21,370 nucleotides of DNA from a virus, in IMG/VR virus record IMGVR_UViG_3300036799_000277, positions 1-21,370 of that record. One strand, given 5' to 3'. Positions 1-7,296 of the stretch are shown in pieces. The notes below the pieces were generated by a model. The model had not been told where the DNA came from and searched no databases. It worked only from the letters and a program-made list of their open reading frames with translations. The position numbers and the translations under genes are program-made. Position 1 is the stretch's first letter. Every line of letters starts with the position of its first letter.

Positions 1-543
1 ATGTCCGTTCTTCGAAATTTGCGGCAGGAGAGGTTCGCGCACGAGCTGGTGAAGGGGAAGAATGCGACCGACGCCTATGAGGCGGCGGGCTATCTGCGAA
101 ACGCGCAGGGTGCATATCGTCTCAAGAACAAGCCGCATGTCGCGGCGAGGATCCGCGAGCTTGCGGAGCGCGCGGCACTGAAGGCCGAGGTGAGTGCGGA
201 GCGGGTGTTGCGCGAGCTGGCTTTGATCGGCTTCGCCAACATGAAGGATTATGCGCGGATCGGGGCGGACGGCGACCCGTATCTCGATTTCTCCGGGCTG
301 ACGCGGGACCAGGCGGCGGCGATCGTCGAGATGATCGTCGAGGATTTCAAGGACGGGCGCGGCAAGGATGCGCGCGACGTGCGGCGGGTGCGGTTCAAGC
401 TTGCCGACAAGAGGGGGGCGCTGGTGGATATCGGCCGGCATCTCGGCATGTTCCGGGACCGGACGGTGCATGAGAATCCGGACGGGAGCGCGGTGGCGGT
501 GCCTGTCGTCATCTTCCGGCTGCCGGATAATGGGCGGGGCTAA
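1..543 (+). CDS. terS: Terminase small subunit
   Basis: This 180-residue protein is probably the small terminase subunit, which recognises phage DNA and hands it to the large subunit for packaging. The N-terminal part (about residues 8-60, including NATDAYEAAGY and RIRELAERAA) resembles the helix-turn-helix region of the Terminase_2 family: an 'RERFAHELVKGKNATDAYEAAGY' type opening in which new DNA-binding helices follow a short Gly-Lys turn. The remainder is helical and charged, and is probably used for oligomerisation. The ATG is the first base of the window, so a ribosome-binding site cannot be seen and a start further upstream cannot be excluded. Its place directly before a large terminase gene supports the call. 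The gene ends in TAA and is followed four bases later by a large inverted repeat. Confidence 0.82.
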   Translation: MSVLRNLRQERFAHELVKGKNATDAYEAAGYLRNAQGAYRLKNKPHVAARIRELAERAALKAEVSAERVLRELALIGFANMKDYARIGADGDPYLDFSGLTRDQAAAIVEMIVEDFKDGRGKDARDVRRVRFKLADKRGALVDIGRHLGMFRDRTVHENPDGSAVAVPVVIFRLPDNGRG

Positions 544-546
544 GAA

Positions 547-668
547 ATCCTCCCCCGCTCCGCGGGGAGGGGGACCAGCCGGAGGTTGGTGGAGGGGGGT
601 TCGTGCCAGGTGCTGAGCCCCCTCCACCGCACTGCGTGCGGTCCCCCTCCCCGCGGAGCGGGGAGGAT
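547..668. repeat. Large GC-rich inverted repeat between terS and terL
   Basis: Two nearly matching arms, 547-599 and 618-668, are reverse complements of each other over about 50 bases around an 18-base spacer. Both carry the core CCCGCTCCGCGGGGAGGGGG or its complement; the main mismatches are near the inner part of the arms. It looks like a dispersed sphingomonad-type palindromic repeat that has landed between two phage genes. Transcribed RNA would form a very stable hairpin. The terL reading frame runs through the spacer and right arm, so this is not purely intergenic. Confidence 0.85.
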
Positions 669-2096
669 GTAAAAAGCATCGCGCCGCAGGCGGGGCCGCA
701 GACGGGGTTTCTTGCCTCGGCTGCGGACATCGCGATTTACGGCGGGGCGGCGGGGGGTGGGAAGAGTTGGGCGTTGCTGCTGGAGCCGTTGCGGCACGTC
801 CATGTGCGGGATTTCGGGGCGGTGTTCTTCCGGCGGACGGGGGTGCAGATCCGCAACGAAGGCGGACTGTGGGACGAGAGCGCGAAGCTCTATCCGCATG
901 TGGGCGGGCGGCCGCGGGAGCAGGCGCTGGAGTGGCGGTTTCCGAGCGGCGCCTCGGTGAGCTTCGGGCATCTCGAGCATGAAAGAAACGTGTTCGACTG
1001 GCAGGGATCGCAGATCCCGCTGATCGGCTTCGACGAGCTGACGCACTTCAGCGCGCAGATGTTCTGGTACATGCTGAGCCGCAACCGATCGATGTGCGGC
1101 GTCCGGCCCTATGTGCGGGCGACCTGCAATCCGGATGCGGACAGCTGGGTCGCGAAACTGATCGGCTGGTGGATCGATCCCGAGACAGGGTTGCCGATCC
1201 CGGAGCGGAGCGGGGTGCCGCGCTGGTTCGTGCGGGCGGGCGAAACGCTCGTCTGGGCGGACCGACCGGAGGGGCTTGCCGCGCATCGCGACGCGGCGAC
1301 GGGGGAGGCGATCCCGCCCAAGTCGCTGACCTTCATCGGCGCCAGGCTCGACGACAATGCGGCCCTGACGGCGGCGGATCCCGGCTACCGGGCGAGCCTG
1401 ATGGCGCTGCCTTTGGTCGAGCGGGAAAGGCTGCTCGGCGGCAATTGGAAAATCAGGCCGAGCGCCGGCATGTTCTTCCGGCGCGAGATGTTCGAGATCG
1501 TCGACGCGGTGCCGGCGGGCGGGCGCAGCGTGCGGGCGTGGGACTTCGCCGCGAGCGAGGAGAAAGCGGGTAGCGATCCGGACTGGACCGTTGGCGTAAA
1601 GGTCACGGCGGTGCCGGACCGGCTGAACCCGAACGCGAAGACCTTCTATGTCGAGGACGTGACGCGGTTTCGCGGCGCGCCGGCGGCGGTGGAGACGGCC
1701 CTGCTGAACCTCGCGAGCCAGGACGGGGCGGGTGTGACGATCCGGCTGCCGCAGGACCCGGGACAGGCGGGGAAGGCGCAGGCGCACGGCTTCGTGCGGG
1801 CGCTCGCCGGCTACCACGTGGTCGCGAAGCCGGTGAGCGGCGCCAAGGAGACGCGCGCCGCGCCGGCCTCGGCCCAGGCGGAGCGGGGAAATGTGAAGCT
1901 GGTGCGCGGCGCGTGGAACGACGCGTTCCTCGACGAGCTCGCCGCCTTTCCGGCGGGCGGGCATGACGACCAGGTGGACGCGCTGGCCGATGCGATCAAC
2001 GAGCTGGCGCTGGGCGAGAGCGATATTTCGGGATGGCTGGCCTGGGCGGATGCGAGGCTTGCACCTGCCAACGGTGCCGGCGTCTTTGGAAAGTGA
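603..2096 (+). CDS. terL: Terminase large subunit (ATPase/nuclease)
   Basis: This is the packaging motor ATPase and headful/cos nuclease, 497 residues from GTG 603. Visible motifs are a Walker A loop (GGAAGGGKS, Lys54), a Walker B (LIGFDE, Asp144 and Glu145), and an RNase H-like nuclease domain with Asp314 in RAWDF and the Asp455/Asp456 pair in GGHDDQVDA. The start is unusual. Between the inverted repeat and Walker A there is no in-frame ATG, GTG or TTG, so translation must begin at GTG 603 or GTG 636, both inside the repeat. GTG 603 has a GGAGG-like sequence at 591-599 in the left arm. Residues 1-22, rich in Pro and Arg, are therefore repeat-encoded and unlikely to belong to the ancestral protein. 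The TGA stop lies within the ribosome-binding site of the portal gene. Confidence 0.9.
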   Translation: MPGAEPPPPHCVRSPSPRSGEDVKSIAPQAGPQTGFLASAADIAIYGGAAGGGKSWALLLEPLRHVHVRDFGAVFFRRTGVQIRNEGGLWDESAKLYPHVGGRPREQALEWRFPSGASVSFGHLEHERNVFDWQGSQIPLIGFDELTHFSAQMFWYMLSRNRSMCGVRPYVRATCNPDADSWVAKLIGWWIDPETGLPIPERSGVPRWFVRAGETLVWADRPEGLAAHRDAATGEAIPPKSLTFIGARLDDNAALTAADPGYRASLMALPLVERERLLGGNWKIRPSAGMFFRREMFEIVDAVPAGGRSVRAWDFAASEEKAGSDPDWTVGVKVTAVPDRLNPNAKTFYVEDVTRFRGAPAAVETALLNLASQDGAGVTIRLPQDPGQAGKAQAHGFVRALAGYHVVAKPVSGAKETRAAPASAQAERGNVKLVRGAWNDAFLDELAAFPAGGHDDQVDALADAINELALGESDISGWLAWADARLAPANGAGVFGK

Positions 2097-2105
2097 GGAG
2101 GCCCC

Positions 2106-3452
2106 ATGGCCGAGACAGGAATCGTCGGCCGCGTCCTCGCGGCGGCGCGTTATGCGTTGACCGGGGCGGCTCCGGCCGACTGGTTCGGGCCGTCCGCGCC
2201 ACTGGCGCCGATGGCGCCGGCGGAGGTGAAGGGGCGGCAATATGATTATCCGGTCGCGATCAACCTCAATTTCGTGCCGCGGAGCGAGGAGCCGATCGGC
2301 TTTGCCAGGCTGAAGGCGCTGGCGCGGCATTGCGACACGCTTCGCATCGTCATCGAGGGGCAGAAGGACAAGATCGAGGCGCTCGACTGGGCGATCAAGC
2401 CGCGCCACGGGCAGGACGGGGATTGCGATCCGGCGGTTGCGGCGATCAAGGCGCAGCTCGAAAGCCCGGACGGCAATCTCGACTGGTCGCAATGGCTGCG
2501 GGCGCTGCTCGAGCAATTGTTCGTGCTCGACGCGGTGGCGATCTACCGGCGGCGGACGCTGAGCGGGACGCCGCATTCGTTCGAGCTTTTGGACGGCGCG
2601 ACGATCAAGGTGCTGCTCGACCAGAGCGGACGGGCGCCGGCGGTGCCGGAGCCGGCCTATCAGCAGGTGCTGAAGGGGGTGGTCGCCGCGGATTTCACGC
2701 GGGCGGAGCTGCTTTATTACCCGCAGAACGTGCGGGCGGACCATGCCTACGGCTATTCGCGGGTCGAGCAGATCCTGACCACGGTCGAGACCTCGATTGA
2801 GCGGATGAAGAGCCAGAAGGCCTTCTTCACGCACGGCAATCTTTCGGACGGCTTCTTCGAGGCGCCGGCGGGGACGACGCCCGACCAAGTGCGGCAGGTG
2901 GAGGAGAGGTGGAATGCCTTGCTCGGCGCGGGGAATGTCGAGAACCGGCGGCTGAACCAGTTTTTGCCGGCCGGCTTCAAGTGGAACGGGATCGGTCAGC
3001 CGCCGCTGCAGGAGGCGTTCGACGAATGGCTGATCCGGCTGATCTGCTTCACCTTCTCGACCTCACCGCAGCCTTTCCTCAAGCAGGCGGGGCTGGGGCA
3101 GGGGGGCCAGGAAACGCAATATATGGCGGCGGAGGCGGCGGGCCTCGCCACGATCATGGCTTACGTAAGGCGGGTGATGAACCGGGTCCTGCGCGAGGAC
3201 TTCGCACGGCCGGACCTGGAATTCGCCTGGGTGGAGGATCGCGAGTTCGATCCCGAGGTGAAGAACAGGATCGAGGAATCGCAGCTGAGGACCGGGCGGC
3301 TGACGCTGAACGAGGCGCGGGACCGGAACGGGCTGCAGCCGCTCGACGGCGGCGACGTGCCGCTCATCTATACGGGCGGCGGCGCGGTGCGGCTGGCGGA
3401 TGTGACGGCGGCGACGCCGAATGCGCCGGAGGCGGGGGAAGGTGCGGCATGA
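2106..3452 (+). CDS. Phage portal protein
   Basis: This 448-residue protein is the predicted dodecameric portal at the capsid vertex, through which DNA enters and leaves. The length and layout fit HK97/SPP1-like portals. A variable N-terminal arm is followed by a mixed alpha/beta wing (residues about 60-200). The stem and crown region contains YGYSRVEQIL, then the helix-rich FDEWLIRLICFTFSTSPQPF, and a C-terminal TLNEARDRNGLQPLDGGD segment typical of portals. A GAGGAG ribosome-binding site at 2095-2100 overlaps the terL stop, indicating translational coupling. The last four bases (ATGA) overlap the start of the next gene. Confidence 0.87.
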   Translation: MAETGIVGRVLAAARYALTGAAPADWFGPSAPLAPMAPAEVKGRQYDYPVAINLNFVPRSEEPIGFARLKALARHCDTLRIVIEGQKDKIEALDWAIKPRHGQDGDCDPAVAAIKAQLESPDGNLDWSQWLRALLEQLFVLDAVAIYRRRTLSGTPHSFELLDGATIKVLLDQSGRAPAVPEPAYQQVLKGVVAADFTRAELLYYPQNVRADHAYGYSRVEQILTTVETSIERMKSQKAFFTHGNLSDGFFEAPAGTTPDQVRQVEERWNALLGAGNVENRRLNQFLPAGFKWNGIGQPPLQEAFDEWLIRLICFTFSTSPQPFLKQAGLGQGGQETQYMAAEAAGLATIMAYVRRVMNRVLREDFARPDLEFAWVEDREFDPEVKNRIEESQLRTGRLTLNEARDRNGLQPLDGGDVPLIYTGGGAVRLADVTAATPNAPEAGEGAA

Positions 3453-3781
3453 TTCCGATTTGCCCCTGCTGCGGCTACGATATCAGCCTCGACGCGCCGG
3501 TGGAGCGGGCGGGGATCGCGATGGCGCCTTACGGGCCGGTGCGGTTCAACGGCGCCGAGATCCGGCTGACGCGCGGCGAGAGCGCGGTCTTGTGGGCGCT
3601 GATGAAGGCGGAAGGGCGGCCGCTGCCGCGGCTGGTGCTCGCCGAGCGTTACGGCCAGCGCGAATATAGCGACAGCAATTCGGTGGACGTGCTGCTGACG
3701 CGGATCCGGCAGAAGCTGGCGCCGCACGGCGAGGTGCCGATCCGCAATTGCCGCGGCGTGGGGGTCTATATCGGCGCCTGA
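3449..3781 (+). CDS. Small OmpR/PhoB-type winged-helix protein
   Basis: This 110-residue protein is a stand-alone winged-helix DNA-binding domain without a receiver domain. Residues from about 40 to the end follow the response-regulator C-terminal pattern: LTRGESAVLWALMKAEGRPL, then SVDVLLTRIRQKL as the recognition helix, and the wing hairpin IRNCRGVGVYIG. The N-terminus has a single metal-knuckle-like CPCCG (Cys5, Cys7, Cys8), half of a usual zinc ribbon. The ATG overlaps the portal stop (ATGA), so it is made with the head proteins and not from the lysogeny region. Its role is unknown. It could regulate late transcription, bind phage DNA, or serve as a structural adaptor that reuses the fold. 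The fold call is firm and the function is open. Confidence 0.8.
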   Translation: MIPICPCCGYDISLDAPVERAGIAMAPYGPVRFNGAEIRLTRGESAVLWALMKAEGRPLPRLVLAERYGQREYSDSNSVDVLLTRIRQKLAPHGEVPIRNCRGVGVYIGA

Positions 3782-3785
3782 GCCG

Positions 3786-3980
3786 TCAGGCGGGGTTCGG
3801 CGGGAGCGGCGCATGATCGCCGCGACGGTCAAGGGCCTCGACGCGGCCTTGCTCGAAGCCGGCGGCATATTCGTCCTGCTCGACCGAAGTCGGGGCCGCG
3901 GGAATGGCGGGCACGGGTTCGTGCAAGACCGACAGCCAGCCGTCGACGAAGCCGGCGGCGAAGGTGCGTGGCCTGTCCAT
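3786..3980 (-). CDS. Small reverse-strand protein with AAGF repeats
   Basis: This is a 64-residue reading frame on the strand opposite to the late operon. It starts at ATG 3980-3978 after a well-placed GGGGAG (3-base gap) and ends in TGA five bases from the convergent winged-helix gene. Codon third positions are strongly G or C. The protein has two similar segments, FAAGFVDGWLSVL (about residues 7-19) and YAAGFEQGRVEAL (about 38-50), separated by a Pro-rich linker; this looks like a real small helical protein. I do not recognise the family. A forward reading frame at 3813-4052 competes for the same stretch, but it lacks such internal regularity. The coding call is moderate and the function unknown. 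Confidence 0.55.
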   Translation of the reverse strand: MDRPRTFAAGFVDGWLSVLHEPVPAIPAAPTSVEQDEYAAGFEQGRVEALDRRGDHAPLPPNPA

Positions 3981-4018
3981 CGGCTCCCCACGGCAAAAGA
4001 ATCAGAGACGGGTCCTTA

Positions 4019-4034
4019 TGTCGGGTACCCGACA
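4019..4034. promoter_or_regulatory. Perfect 16-bp palindrome, candidate operator
   Basis: TGTCGGGTACCCGACA is a perfect palindrome. It lies between the reverse small gene (start 3980) and the forward protease gene (start 4095), where promoters for both could lie. Such symmetry is typical of a dimeric repressor site. No convincing -35/-10 pair was recognised next to it, and the protein that would bind it is unknown. Confidence 0.35.
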
Positions 4035-4094
4035 AAGGGAAGCGCGGTCTGAGCAGTTCCGCGGCTGCGGCCGCACCCAGAAAAGGAGACAATC

Positions 4095-5237
4095 ATGCCC
4101 GAGCCCGCGGATCGGCTGGCCATGTTTATTCCGCTCGCCAAGGCGGACGCCGCGCGGCGGCTGGTCTATGGCGCGTTCGACGAGACGCCGGACCGGGCGG
4201 GGGAGGTGTGCGATTACGTCAGCGCCCGGCCTGCGTTCGAGACCTGGTCGGCGGAGCTGGAGAAAGCGAGCGACGGGAAATCGCTCGGCAATATTCGCGG
4301 GCAGCATTCGAACGTCGCGGCCGGGAAGCTCGTCGAGCTCAATTTCGACGATGCGGCGCGGCGGATCGGCTTCGTGGCGCGGATCGTCGACGACAATGAA
4401 TGGCGCAAGGTCGAGGAGGGGGTTTATACCGGCTTCAGCCCCGGCGGGCGCTATGCGCGGCGGTGGAGGGACGGAGCGCACACGCGCTACACGCCTTTGG
4501 TGCGCGAGCTGTCGATCGTCGACGTACCGTGCAACCCGGCGGCGACCTTCACGATGGTGAAGGCGGACGGGGGCGAGCGGCAGGTCCGCTTCGCCGTGGA
4601 CAAGGCTTACGAGCCTGGGAACGAGAAGACGCTGGCGCGGGCGGAGGCGCTGGCCAAGGCTGCGGGCGGGGGGAAGCGGGCGAGCGACTTCGTGACCGTG
4701 GCCCGGGCGGAGTTGATCGCCGAGACTGCGGCGGCGGCGCTGGCGAAGCTGGCCGCGGAGGCGCCTGTCGCGCAGGCCGCGCCCGGCGGTGCGGTCGATC
4801 CGGACGCGACCGCACCGACCGACCAGCAGATCGTCCAGTCGATGCACGATCAGGCGGTGAAGCTTGGCGCCCGCTGCGGCGTGGGGGAGCAGCACGAAGG
4901 CGATGCCGGAGGGCAGGGGCCTGCTGGTGCCGAGACCGGCCAGGCGGGGATGGCGAAAGGGGACGGGCCGCGCGTCGAGCGGCTCGCCGCGGCGTTCGAG
5001 ACGCTGGCCGCCGCGCACCAGGAGGCGCAGGACAAGCTCGCCAAGGCCGAGGCGCGGATCGCGGACCTGATGCGCCGGCCGGAAATGGCCAAGGGGCGCC
5101 TCATCGCGATCGACAAGGAAAGCGACGGGGGCGGGGAGGCTTTGCGCAAGCAAGGCGATCCGCTCGACGCGATCCGGGCGATGCCGGCGGGGCCGGCGAA
5201 GGCGCGGGCCATCCTCGAGGCGGCGGCGCGGCGCTGA
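4095..5237 (+). CDS. Prohead protease with C-terminal scaffold-like region
   Basis: This 380-residue protein combines an HK97-type prohead serine protease domain with a long C-terminal extension. The protease part (about residues 8-150) shows the family pattern: His71 in RGQHSNVAAGK and Ser115 in YTGFSPGG, followed by the conserved ELSIVDVPCNP strand. After it come a charged Ala-rich region and an SMHDQAVKLGA segment (about 255-267) found in related phage proteases. A coiled coil follows (about 295-330: ERLAAAFETLAAAH, QDKLAKAEARIADL). The extension probably acts as the scaffold that directs capsid assembly, because no separate scaffold gene exists before the capsid gene. An AAGGAG ribosome-binding site precedes the ATG. 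Confidence 0.82.
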   Translation: MPEPADRLAMFIPLAKADAARRLVYGAFDETPDRAGEVCDYVSARPAFETWSAELEKASDGKSLGNIRGQHSNVAAGKLVELNFDDAARRIGFVARIVDDNEWRKVEEGVYTGFSPGGRYARRWRDGAHTRYTPLVRELSIVDVPCNPAATFTMVKADGGERQVRFAVDKAYEPGNEKTLARAEALAKAAGGGKRASDFVTVARAELIAETAAAALAKLAAEAPVAQAAPGGAVDPDATAPTDQQIVQSMHDQAVKLGARCGVGEQHEGDAGGQGPAGAETGQAGMAKGDGPRVERLAAAFETLAAAHQEAQDKLAKAEARIADLMRRPEMAKGRLIAIDKESDGGGEALRKQGDPLDAIRAMPAGPAKARAILEAAARR

Positions 5238-5260
5238 ATTCCGGTTCCCACGCGGGGAAC

Positions 5261-5325
5261 ATGCCCTCACCCTCCCAAGCCGTCGGCTTGGGTCCCTCCC
5301 TCTCCCGCGAGGGGAGAGGGGTTTT
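5261..5325. repeat. Palindromic repeat with two hairpins before the capsid gene
   Basis: The gap between protease and capsid genes holds two adjacent hairpins. The first, at 5274-5292, is CCCAAGCCG-T-CGGCTTGGG. The second, at 5298-5320, has 9-bp arms CCCTCTCCC and GGGAGAGGG. The composition (CCCTCACCCTCCC..., ...GAGGGGAGAGGGG) resembles dispersed intergenic repeats of sphingomonads and other alphaproteobacteria. Confidence 0.75.
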
Positions 5326-5326
5326 G
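5298..5326 (+). terminator. Terminator-like hairpin upstream of the capsid gene
   Basis: A 9-bp perfect GC-rich stem (5298-5306 with 5312-5320) is followed by GTTTTG. The T-run is short, so termination may be partial. It lies only about 27 bases before the capsid ATG. It could attenuate read-through or protect the 5' end of a processed capsid mRNA. Confidence 0.45.
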
Positions 5327-5352
5327 TAACCTCCGGATCTGGAGAAATCCCT

Positions 5353-6978
5353 ATGACTGCACTTACGCCGCGGTCGGTGTTTGCCGACCGCATGATGCTC
5401 GACGTCAACGGCATCCACCATGCCGATCCACAGCGGCCCGGCTTCCTCACCAGCGACCGGGCCGAGCGCACGCTCGATCTGTTCAAGGCGGCGCTTTCCA
5501 ATCCGCTGAACGGCGACCAGTTCTTCGACGGCGACGCCGAGCTCGCCAAGTCGGTGACGGTTTCGACCGGCCTCGCTTATTACGATTTGCGGGCGCCGGC
5601 GCTGAACCTGTTTCCGACGCTGACGCCGCTGCGCAACTCGATCCCGCGCAACCAGCGCCGCAATCCGGGCGATGCGCTGCGCTACAAGGTGATCAGCGCG
5701 ATCAACGGCTCGGGCTATAACTGGACCGGTTTCGTGCCCGAGGGCCAGCGCGCCGGGCGGATGAGCTACACGCTCACCAACAACACGCTCTCCTATGCGA
5801 CGATCGGCGAGGAGGATTCGCTGACCGAGGAAGCGCGCTTCGCCGCCGAGGGCTTCGAGGACGAGGATGCGATGGTGCAGCTTCGCCTGATGCTGAAGAT
5901 GATGGTGAAGGAGGAAGCGGCGATCCTCGCCGGCAACGCGTCGCAGGCGCTCGGCAGCCCCTCGGCGCCGACGCTGTCGGCGGCCGGCACCGGCGCGACA
6001 CTTCCGACCGCAACCTATTCGGTGATCGTCGTGGCGCTGACGCAGCTCGGCTATCTTCAGTCGTCGCTCGCCACCGGCGTCGCCACCACGCAGAGCGTGA
6101 CCGGCGCGGATGGGAAGAGCTTCACGCTCAACGGCGGCGCGTCGAACAAGTCGGGCAATGCGACGCAGGCGGTGACGCTGGGGCAGACGCTCTCCGCGGC
6201 CGTCGCGACGGTGCCGGGGGCGGTGGCTTATGCCTGGTTCGTCGGCACCGCCGGCAATGAAAGCCTGCAGGCGATCACCACGCTCAACTCGGCGACATTC
6301 CCGGCGCCGCTGGCGGGCTCGCGCCAGGCGGCGAGCACGATCACGGCCGATTGCTCGAGGAACAGTGGGCTTGCCTTCGACGGACTGCTGACGACTTTGT
6401 TCAGTGCCGCGGTGCTGGGCAATGCCTATCTCAAGGTGCTGCCGTCGGGGGTCGCCGGCGTCGGCACCCAGCTCTCCGCGACGGGTGCGGGCTCGGTCGT
6501 CGAGATCGACGCGATGCTGGAGGCGATGTGGAATGATTACCGGATCAGCCCGACCGTCATCTACGTCAACTCGCAGGAGCTGAAGTCGATCGCGCACCTG
6601 GTGCTGAACGGAAGCTCGGCGCCTCTGCTGCGTTACGATGCGGGCACCGACGGCTCGGAATATCGGCTGGCCGCCGGCGGCACGATCAGCTTCTACTTCA
6701 ACCCCTATACGCCGGACGGCGGGACCAAGATCCCGATCAAGATCCATCCGAACCTGGCGCCGGGGACGATCATCGCCTGGGCGGAGAAGCTCCCGGCCTG
6801 GTACGTCTCCAACGAGACGCCGCTGGTCGCGGAGATGCTGACCCGCAAGGATTATTACACGACGATGTGGCCGAAGGTCACCCGCCAGCAGGATTATGGC
6901 GTCTACGCGCAGGAGGCCCTCGCCATCTACGCGCCCTTCGCCATGGGCGGCATCACCAACATCGCGCCCACCGCGTAG
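5353..6978 (+). CDS. Major capsid protein with inserted Ig-like domain
   Basis: This 541-residue protein is the predicted HK97-fold shell subunit. It has the expected position after the protease. The charged N-terminal arm is followed by a core that includes LNLFPTLTPLRNSIPR, RNPGDALRYKVI and the acidic EEDSLTEEARFAAEGFEDED, then a long helix (LRLMLKMMVKEEAAILAGN). Residues about 203-320 differ: a Thr/Ser/Ala/Gly-rich beta segment (TYSVIVVALTQLGY, AYAWFVGTAGNE, TTLNSATFPAPL) reads like an Ig or fibronectin-type domain inserted into the core. Removing it would leave a protein close to ordinary capsid length. The core resumes with GLAFDGLLTTLFSAAV and ends with TRKDYYTTMWPKVTRQQDYG. A GGAG site 8 bases before ATG sets the start. 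Confidence 0.85.
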   Translation: MTALTPRSVFADRMMLDVNGIHHADPQRPGFLTSDRAERTLDLFKAALSNPLNGDQFFDGDAELAKSVTVSTGLAYYDLRAPALNLFPTLTPLRNSIPRNQRRNPGDALRYKVISAINGSGYNWTGFVPEGQRAGRMSYTLTNNTLSYATIGEEDSLTEEARFAAEGFEDEDAMVQLRLMLKMMVKEEAAILAGNASQALGSPSAPTLSAAGTGATLPTATYSVIVVALTQLGYLQSSLATGVATTQSVTGADGKSFTLNGGASNKSGNATQAVTLGQTLSAAVATVPGAVAYAWFVGTAGNESLQAITTLNSATFPAPLAGSRQAASTITADCSRNSGLAFDGLLTTLFSAAVLGNAYLKVLPSGVAGVGTQLSATGAGSVVEIDAMLEAMWNDYRISPTVIYVNSQELKSIAHLVLNGSSAPLLRYDAGTDGSEYRLAAGGTISFYFNPYTPDGGTKIPIKIHPNLAPGTIIAWAEKLPAWYVSNETPLVAEMLTRKDYYTTMWPKVTRQQDYGVYAQEALAIYAPFAMGGITNIAPTA

Positions 6979-7017
6979 CGGCGCGCGAGCCGGCCGGCAC
7001 CTCCCCCCGGCCGGTGG

Positions 7018-7056
7018 GCGGCCCCGTCTTTCGAAGGCGGGGCCGCTCCTTCTTTC
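7018..7056 (+). terminator. Terminator-like hairpin downstream of the capsid gene
   Basis: Perfect 9-bp arms GCGGCCCCG (7018-7026) and CGGGGCCGC (7038-7046) surround a loop that itself contains TTCGAA. They are followed by the pyrimidine-rich TCCTTCTTTC. A second GC-rich self-complementary pair, CCGGCCGG, lies just upstream at 6990-6997 and 7007-7014. It probably causes partial termination or stabilises the 3' end of the capsid message. Confidence 0.5.
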
Positions 7057-7080
7057 AGCAATTCAGACGAGGTGTCCGCC

Positions 7081-7290
7081 ATGGCCCGTTTCACTGCGCC
7101 CGCCGATACGAGCGGGATCACGCTCAGCACCGGTTTTCATGCCGTCCGCGGCGGCGGCGTCGAAGTGCCGGACGACATGCCCGCCGGCGATCGGCTGGGA
7201 CTTGCGGCCAACGGCTTCACGCTGGCGCCGGCACTTCCGGAACCGAAGGGGCAGAAGGCCGCCGGCGCTCCCGCTTCGGATGCGGAGTAA
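7081..7290 (+). CDS. Small conserved-looking head-region protein
   Basis: This 69-residue protein starts at ATG 7081, preceded by GAGG at 7069-7072; a GTG at 7072 would add three residues but would sit inside that site. The sequence has a beta-like N-terminal part (MARFTAPADTSGITLS, then GGGVEVPDDMPAGD) and a Pro/Ala-rich disordered tail. No family is recognised. Its position between capsid and head-tail connector suggests a small head accessory or decoration protein, but this is inference from context. It ends seven bases before the next gene. Confidence 0.65.
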   Translation: MARFTAPADTSGITLSTGFHAVRGGGVEVPDDMPAGDRLGLAANGFTLAPALPEPKGQKAAGAPASDAE

Positions 7291-7296
7291 GGCGCG

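Noticed and set aside
667-672. ATGTAA start-stop pair at the end of the terS-terL repeat
   Set aside because: It is out of frame with terL and is simply the edge of the repeat; no evidence that it regulates translation.
540-2888. 782-codon open frame on the reverse strand over terL and the portal gene
   Set aside because: It is Arg/Pro-rich, has no domain character and lies antisense to clear terL and portal genes. Long antisense frames are expected in DNA with this GC bias.
2909-3448. Upstream extension of the winged-helix gene inside the portal gene
   Set aside because: The extension is a Gly/Arg-rich shadow of the portal. The domain begins exactly at the ATG that overlaps the portal stop.
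3813-4052. Forward 79-residue open frame before the protease
   Set aside because: It overlaps the reverse small gene, and its product lacks the internal regularity seen in the reverse frame. Not excluded, but less likely.
4002-5549. 515-codon reverse open frame over the protease gene
   Set aside because: It is antisense to a gene with recognisable catalytic motifs and a good ribosome-binding site, and its product is Arg-rich without domain features.
5101-6747. 548-codon reverse open frame over the capsid gene
   Set aside because: It is a shadow of the capsid coding frame, with an Arg/His/Gly-rich product and no plausible ribosome-binding site.
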